From positions 669,730 through 733,729 of the forward strand of contig NZ_KI421511.1 of NCBI RefSeq assembly GCF_000473265.1: a stretch of 64,000 nucleotides of DNA, in the 5' to 3' direction. The notes below the pieces were generated by a model. It searched no databases and was not told where the DNA came from. It saw only the letters and a program-made list of their open reading frames with translations. This document shows, piece by piece, positions 59,846 to 64,000 of this stretch (positions are counted from its first letter, which is position 1; every line of letters starts with the position of its first letter). Made by a program: the position numbers and the translations under genes. The DNA is from Amycolatopsis thermoflava N1165. Its GTDB lineage: Bacteria; Actinomycetota; Actinomycetes; Mycobacteriales; Pseudonocardiaceae.

Positions 59846-62418
59846 CCGGCGCCGCCGCGATGTTGCCAGGTGAGGGCGGCGTGCCGGGTCAGGCGACGGC
59901 AGCTGCGTTCGCTGTCCCGGTCGATGCCGATCAGCCGGTTGTGGTGCATGTGCAGCAGCGATTCCAGCACCACGTCGGTGTTCGTCTCCGGTGGCAGCGC
60001 CTTGCGGTAGTCGGTCAGCGCGGCGGTGCGGTTGTCCCATGCCCGCTCGATGTCGGTGTGCCAGCCGAGCAGCTTGCGGAGCGCGGACGGGTCCGTGGCG
60101 AGCCGGATCGCGTGTTCGGACACCGCTCGGTCGAGGGCGGGAGCAGCAGGGGCCGGCCGGGTGGCCAGCCACTCCATCGCCGCGCCGGTGTCGCCGAAGA
60201 AGCCCGTGAGGATTCCCGCCATGTTCACCGGAACCAGCGCGAGTTTCGGCGTCGCCGTGGGCAGGTAGCGCAACAGGGCGGCCGCGGTGGCGGAGTCGGC
60301 GGCGAAGACGTTCTCCGCGGCGTCCAGTGCCTCGCCAGCGCCGTACCGGCCGACCTCGGGGTAGTAGGTGTCGATCACCAGGCGCTCGACCAGACCCGCT
60401 TGCCGCATCCGCTGTGTCCACTCCCCGATCACTTGCGTGTACTGAGAGTAGTGGCCTGGCGTCGCTTCGAGCCGGAGGCGGAGGTGGTCTGTCTCCTGGA
60501 GACTGCGATAGCGCAGCCACCAGCACAGGGGTGCGTCGAGAGTGCTCAGGAGGTCGGGGAGCTCGTCGGTGATGAGTTCATCGATCCGCTCGGGGTGGGT
60601 GAACAGTTTCGCCGAGATCCACCTGGAGCCCGGAGCGCCAGGCAGTTGCCCGAGTGTGTTGGTCACAGCGGGCAGAGCACCGTCGAGCGGGTCGGGTGCC
60701 GGGGGCCGGGTCGTCACCAGGGGGAGCGCGATCTCGTGGGCGTGGCCGTCGAGCCACCCATACTCGGCTGCTGGGCTAGCTGCGTGAAGGATCGCTTGGC
60801 CGTGCCGCTTGATGTGGGCGTGCAGGAGGGTGGCGTGCGCGGGCTCGTCGAGCGTGAGCCGGAGGGTGCGATCAGCATCGCGGAGTTCGACCTCGTCAGG
60901 GCACCCCCAGTGGCGTCGCCACCCGTCGAGCACGGGGCGCCATTGATCAGGAGCGGTCCTCCCGCCCGGAAGCTCGGCGGAAGTCAGCCGCCATTGGGCC
61001 GGGGACAGCACGGTGCGGTGGTAGCGGACCTGGGGCAGGAACGGCAGGCTGGCGTGCGGTCCCCAGTCGAATTGGTACCAGGCGGCGGAAAACGCTCGCG
61101 GCAGCTGTGCGAGAAACCGCGCCAGCGGCGGGGGTTGCTTGTCCAACGCGAGTGCGTGGAACACCTGCGGCTCCACGACCTGGCGGCGCGAGAGGCTGAC
61201 CAGGTGGAGACGGTCGCCGGTCGCGGTGATGGCCAGGTCGTCGATCGTGAGCAGGCTGTCGTCGCCGGACGGTCGGTGCTCGCCCAGCGGAAGAAGGTGG
61301 TCGAGGTAGGCCGGCACGCGGCAGACGTTTTCCGCATGCGGGTAGAGCGCTCCGAACGACATCTGCACCCGCAGCGCCCCCTCGGTTGCGGCGGGCAGTG
61401 CCCGGTACGCCTGCTCCAGGCCAGAGCCGGTGGCGGTTGGGGTGAACCTGCTGGTGAGGGTGCCGGCGGAGCGGGCGGGCGCGACGGTGAGCAGGAACTC
61501 GCCGCGCTCCAGCGCTTGTGCGGTGGGGGCATGGACGTGGGCGGCCAACTCCACGTGGGGCGGGATGAAGCGTTCGTCGAACGTGTCGCCGGTCAGCTCC
61601 TCGATGACGTCGTCAGTGAGCACGATTTCCCGAGTGCCATCCAGCATCGCCTTCCACGCCAGCGCGAGCAGCCGCTCGTCGCGCTCGGAGTTCACCGGCG
61701 CCGGGGTGGGGCGCACGCGTCCGCGGTAGCCGGCGGGGTAGCCCAAGCCGGCGTCCGGATCGAGGACCTCGGCCAGCGGCACGAGCGTGCCCGTGCCGTA
61801 CTTGTCGACGAAGGCCGTGTGGTAGTCGCGCCAGGTGGCCTCGCCGGTCGGGTGGCGGGTCAGGCGCAGCAGCGCGCTGGCGGCCTGTTCCATCTCCCGG
61901 GCGACCTGGTGAGGCAGCGCGACCGCGCAGTCCAGCCGCAGGTCCACCGCCAACGGGGTGCGTCCCTCCGGCGAGAGTTGCCTCATCCGGCGTGTGAGCC
62001 TGACGCGGAGACGGCCCTGCTCGGCCGGAGTGGTCTCCTTCTCGTTGTGGCGGCGCAACTCGTCCAGAATGGCGTCGAGGTGACGCACCAGGGACGAGAG
62101 AGCGGGCAAGTCCTCGGCACCGGCCTCGCGCAGGCGTTCCATCAAATAGGCGAACGGATCGGTGACGGTGAACGGAGCGCGCAGGGCGGTCAGCAGGTAT
62201 CCCTGCCGCACGAGTTCGGTGACCATGTCCCGGACCCTCGACCGGTCCGCGGTGAACTCCTCAGTCAGCGTGTCGATCAGCGCACTGAACCGGACAGGGG
62301 TGGCCGCGAGGTGGGTCACGGCCGCGACTGCGCGGGTGTAGCCGATGATGAGTCGGTTCGGCCCTTGCGGGATCTCGAGTCGCTGGCCGCGGCGGACGGC
62401 GAGGTCGGTGACCACCAC
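59842..62418 (-). CDS. Lantibiotic dehydratase LanB, C-terminal 858 residues (after an in-frame TGA)
   Basis: This reading frame continues directly from the 153-codon frame upstream, and only a TGA at 62427-62425 separates them. It contains most of the glutamylation domain (VVTDLAVRRGQRLEIPQG through LTRHPTGEATWRDYHTAFVDKYGTGTLVPLAEVLDP) and, from about residue 590, the C-terminal elimination domain (GSRWISAKLFTHPERIDELI, RYRSLQETDHLRLRLEA, VIDTYYPEVGRYG). LanB dehydrates Ser/Thr using glutamyl-tRNA. If translated alone it would start at GTG 62418, six bases after the stop, by re-initiation. Whole LanB would be 1014 residues, the normal size. Confidence 0.82.
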   Translation of the reverse strand: MVVTDLAVRRGQRLEIPQGPNRLIIGYTRAVAAVTHLAATPVRFSALIDTLTEEFTADRSRVRDMVTELVRQGYLLTALRAPFTVTDPFAYLMERLREAGAEDLPALSSLVRHLDAILDELRRHNEKETTPAEQGRLRVRLTRRMRQLSPEGRTPLAVDLRLDCAVALPHQVAREMEQAASALLRLTRHPTGEATWRDYHTAFVDKYGTGTLVPLAEVLDPDAGLGYPAGYRGRVRPTPAPVNSERDERLLALAWKAMLDGTREIVLTDDVIEELTGDTFDERFIPPHVELAAHVHAPTAQALERGEFLLTVAPARSAGTLTSRFTPTATGSGLEQAYRALPAATEGALRVQMSFGALYPHAENVCRVPAYLDHLLPLGEHRPSGDDSLLTIDDLAITATGDRLHLVSLSRRQVVEPQVFHALALDKQPPPLARFLAQLPRAFSAAWYQFDWGPHASLPFLPQVRYHRTVLSPAQWRLTSAELPGGRTAPDQWRPVLDGWRRHWGCPDEVELRDADRTLRLTLDEPAHATLLHAHIKRHGQAILHAASPAAEYGWLDGHAHEIALPLVTTRPPAPDPLDGALPAVTNTLGQLPGAPGSRWISAKLFTHPERIDELITDELPDLLSTLDAPLCWWLRYRSLQETDHLRLRLEATPGHYSQYTQVIGEWTQRMRQAGLVERLVIDTYYPEVGRYGAGEALDAAENVFAADSATAAALLRYLPTATPKLALVPVNMAGILTGFFGDTGAAMEWLATRPAPAAPALDRAVSEHAIRLATDPSALRKLLGWHTDIERAWDNRTAALTDYRKALPPETNTDVVLESLLHMHHNRLIGIDRDSERSCRRLTRHAALTWQHRGGAG

Positions 62419-62424
62419 GTGGAG

Positions 62425-62886
62425 TCATTCGAGCAGTTCGGGGCGTCGTTCAAGTCGGTTGATGATGTCGGCCAGCCACCCAGTGTTGGCGCGGGCCACC
62501 CCATGGTGGTTTCCGCCCCAGGTCGTCTGCGCTGTCCGGCCCAACGTCAGTGGAGCCACGCCGGCGAACAGGCCGAACGGGGTGGGGCGGCCGATGCTGC
62601 GCAGCAGGTACCGCATGGTCGACAGAGTGGCGCTGCGGGTCCGCCTGTCGCTCACGACGTGTCCTTCGCGGATGGCATCGACGTGGTCGCCAAGGGCGGG
62701 GCTGGCTTCACGCATCGCGCCGGCGAGATCGGGCCGCGACCACATCTCCTCCAGCCATCGACGGCAACCGCCGATGTCGGTGAGGTCGGGCCACCGGACC
62801 GAGGTGTCCGGAAGCGGCGCGACGGCGGCGCGGAGCAACGCGACGTTGACGTGTCGGTAGAGCGGTCGTTTGTCGCTGGCACGCAC
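62425..62886 (-). CDS. Lantibiotic dehydratase LanB, N-terminal 153 residues (ends at in-frame TGA)
   Basis: The product covers the start of the LanB N-terminal domain: YRHVNVALLRAAVAPLPD, TRSATLSTMRYLLRSIGRPTPFGLFAGVAP, which is the strongly conserved RPTPFGLFAG signature, and ANTGWLADIINRLERRPELLE. It then meets TGA where a sense codon is expected, and homologous sequence resumes at the next codon in the same frame. GTG 62886 has GGAGG seven bases upstream and follows the attenuator hairpin. The gene is either inactivated by a nonsense mutation, read through, or expressed as two polypeptides. Confidence 0.8.
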   Translation of the reverse strand: MRASDKRPLYRHVNVALLRAAVAPLPDTSVRWPDLTDIGGCRRWLEEMWSRPDLAGAMREASPALGDHVDAIREGHVVSDRRTRSATLSTMRYLLRSIGRPTPFGLFAGVAPLTLGRTAQTTWGGNHHGVARANTGWLADIINRLERRPELLE

Positions 62887-62924
62887 TCAGTCCTCCGGTC
62901 CGTCGAGTGAGCGATAGGAGACGG

Positions 62925-62957
62925 CGCCGGGACCGGGTACGTACCTCGGTCCCGGCG
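62925..62957 (-). terminator. Attenuator-type hairpin between precursor and LanB genes
   Basis: CGCCGGGACCG and CGGTCCCGGCG form a perfect 11-bp stem around an 11-base loop that contains the palindrome GGTACGTACC. It lies ten bases past the precursor stop. Partial termination here would give more precursor than enzyme mRNA, a common layout in lantibiotic operons. Confidence 0.7.
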
Positions 62958-62966
62958 GAACCCAAC

Positions 62967-63161
62967 TCAAGCGCCGTGGCTGACGCAGGCGGACGCGCAG
63001 GTCGGGTCGCAGCCGTCGTCCGTGTTGCCCTTGCAGCCCGCCAGCGGGTGACCCGCCGGAATGTCGGTGATGATCCGCACGTCGAGCGCGAAGGCGTCCT
63101 CGACGGACTGCGCGGCGCGGCGCACTCCGTCGACGAACCCGGGATCGACCACAGTGGTCAT
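62967..63161 (-). CDS. FxLD family lanthipeptide precursor
   Basis: A 64-residue precursor peptide. The leader carries the family motif FALD (Phe24-Ala25-Leu26-Asp27) in EDAFALDVRII. The C-terminal core is rich in Cys (43, 51, 55 and 59) with Thr47, Thr54, Ser57 and Ser61 as possible dehydration sites. The Asp48/Asp49/Asp52 stretch is a likely target of the isoaspartyl-type methyltransferase. ATG 63161 has GGAGAGGAG six bases upstream and overlaps the stop of the preceding gene. Ring pattern and cleavage site cannot be read from sequence; cleavage could be near Gly37-Gly42. No dedicated protease or exporter is in the visible cluster. Confidence 0.85.
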   Translation of the reverse strand: MTTVVDPGFVDGVRRAAQSVEDAFALDVRIITDIPAGHPLAGCKGNTDDGCDPTCASACVSHGA

Positions 63162-63580
63162 GCGTTTCTCCTCTCCTGACCCGACAGTGCGGGTGGTGCT
63201 CCAAACGGGACTTCCGTCCGGACGTTGGGTGGGTCCTCGTTCGCTGGCCAGCTCAGAACCCGATCGATCACGTCCTGGGCGCGGCCCAAGTCCGATCGCC
63301 ATCCCAGAACCTCGTCGTCGTCGGGCGGCGGCTGGCTGTCGCGGGCGAGACGGACCGCGCTCGCGTAGCTCATCCCGTCCGCGTCACGCCAGAGATGAAG
63401 GTGATCGACGAACCGGCCGCGGCGAACGCGCGCACGAACCATGCCGCTGCTGTCAACGGCCTCGAAGTGGAAACCCGCCTGCTCGGCCCGTGCCACGACA
63501 GCAGCCACCAACAGTGCTTCGCCGACGGCAGCCGGCTCCTGCGGGGCCGGCCCTCCAGTCGTCCCCAGCGGCCTGTCCAT
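63158..63580 (-). CDS. Hypothetical first gene of the FxLD lanthipeptide operon
   Basis: A 140-residue acidic protein with VGEALLVAAVVARAEQAGFHFEAVD, GRFVDHLHLWRDADGMSYASAVRLA and a tail rich in Trp, Asp and Pro. The family is not recognised. Its stop overlaps the start of the precursor gene by four bases, so translation of the precursor is coupled to it. ATG 63580 is preferred; a GTG at 63640 in frame lacks a ribosome site. It could be a regulator or chaperone of the pathway. The region upstream is shared with the divergent XRE gene. Confidence 0.62.
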   Translation of the reverse strand: MDRPLGTTGGPAPQEPAAVGEALLVAAVVARAEQAGFHFEAVDSSGMVRARVRRGRFVDHLHLWRDADGMSYASAVRLARDSQPPPDDDEVLGWRSDLGRAQDVIDRVLSWPANEDPPNVRTEVPFGAPPALSGQERRNA

Positions 63581-63788
63581 CCTGTACCCCAGTTCTGGTC
63601 CTCGACGTCGGCTTCGTCCCCAGCCAGCCGACCTCGACACCTAGCTTGAGACCTTTTCCAGCGATCCGGGACGCCAGACAACCGGGCAGCTCGGGGAATG
63701 CAGGGGAATGTCGGGGCAGACCCACACCCGCTTGCCGTGACGTGGCGCTGTCGCCTCGTTACACTGCGCGTGACCTGGAGGGGACACG

Positions 63789-64000
63789 GTGACCGAGCCC
63801 AATCGCCTGCTACGCGCCGCGCGCGAAAGGCTGCCCTCGTCGACCGCGCCCGGCGAGCACGCAACCCGTGCCGAGGTCGCTGAACAGGTCAACCGGTGGT
63901 TGTGGGAGACCACTGGACGGCGGCATGATCTCGACGCGCATTACCTCGCGAAGCTGGAGCGGGGTGTCGCCCGCTGGCCGAACCCCGCCTACCGATCCGG
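63789..64000 (+). CDS. XRE-family helix-turn-helix regulator, N-terminal part (cut by window end)
   Basis: The first 70 residues are visible. RLLRAARERLPS opens a helical domain, then TRAEVAEQVNRWLWETTGRRHDLDAHYLAKLERGVARWPNPAYR follows, the HTH signature seen in large actinomycete XRE regulators, often with C-terminal TPR repeats. GTG 63789 is preceded by GGAGGGG. A -10-like TACACT at 63760-63765 lies 24 bases before the start. It is divergent from the lanthipeptide operon and is the natural candidate to control it. FxLD clusters often include such a regulator. Confidence 0.78.
   Translation, partial: MTEPNRLLRAARERLPSSTAPGEHATRAEVAEQVNRWLWETTGRRHDLDAHYLAKLERGVARWPNPAYRS

Noticed and set aside
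59860..62910. 1016-residue plus-strand open frame across the LanB genes
   Set aside because: It reads as repetitive Arg/Gly/Val-rich sequence typical of antisense shadows; LanB motifs are on the minus strand.
1..64000. CRISPR array
   Set aside because: No set of regularly spaced direct repeats was seen, and no cas genes are present.

Overview
The window is high-GC DNA with GTG/TTG starts and long ATGA/GTGA-overlapping operons. It carries ECF sigma factors with SnoaL domains, a MobF relaxase, RacP/RacO-type element proteins and an FxLD lanthipeptide cluster. Together these point to a filamentous actinomycete, most likely Pseudonocardiaceae (Amycolatopsis-like). The genus is inferred; there is no rRNA or tRNA gene here to settle it.

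Region 1 (1-13.3 kb) is catabolic chromosome. It starts with a truncated cupin gene and a decayed class-III aminotransferase. A minus-strand operon follows (pxpA-pxpB-pxpC, MFS permease, SDR, class-I aminotransferase, RraA-like aldolase), divergent from a LysR regulator. Next comes a plus-strand sugar-acid operon (2-hydroxyacid dehydrogenase, idnO, idnD), then a double-SnoaL protein and an ECF sigma factor. Region 2 (13.5-15.9 kb) is a small defence-like island. It holds a conserved protein of unknown function overlapping tail-to-tail with a DUF488 protein, then an HTH-fused MntA antitoxin and a HepT toxin.

Region 3 (16-32.7 kb) is again catabolic. A LysR gene is divergent from an amidohydrolase, a fumarylacetoacetate hydrolase and a cyclase, followed by an acyl-CoA ligase remnant. 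A nine-gene minus-strand operon (SDR, sialidase-fold protein, HpcH aldolase, aldo-keto reductase, complete Opp/Dpp-type ABC importer) diverges from a four-carbon acid sugar kinase fused in frame to PdxA2, plus a DeoR regulator. A near-perfect 57-bp dyad lies between the divergent promoters. The genes suggest uptake and breakdown of an oligosaccharide or sugar acid to triose phosphate.

Region 4 (32.8-54.2 kb) looks like an integrative/conjugative or plasmid-derived element. A DprA-like/phosphoribosyltransferase pair is broken by an IS481-family element with a 6-bp target duplication. Then come a ParB-like protein, prim-pol, DUF4192, a second DprA, several small unknowns, an 870-bp non-coding tract rich in hairpins (possible origin of transfer), a Zn-finger-like protein, a 1275-residue MobF relaxase-helicase, a lipoprotein, a KAS-III-like protein with altered catalytic residues, and RacP- and DUF6192/RacO-like genes (the latter frameshifted). 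No integrase, FtsK/TraB pump or attachment site is visible, so the element extends outside the window or has decayed.

Region 5 (54.2-64 kb) holds a membrane diguanylate cyclase and an FAD oxidase, then a class-I lanthipeptide cluster of the FxLD family on the minus strand: small protein, precursor, attenuator hairpin, LanB (split by an in-frame TGA), LanC and an isoaspartyl-type O-methyltransferase. A divergent XRE regulator runs off the window end.
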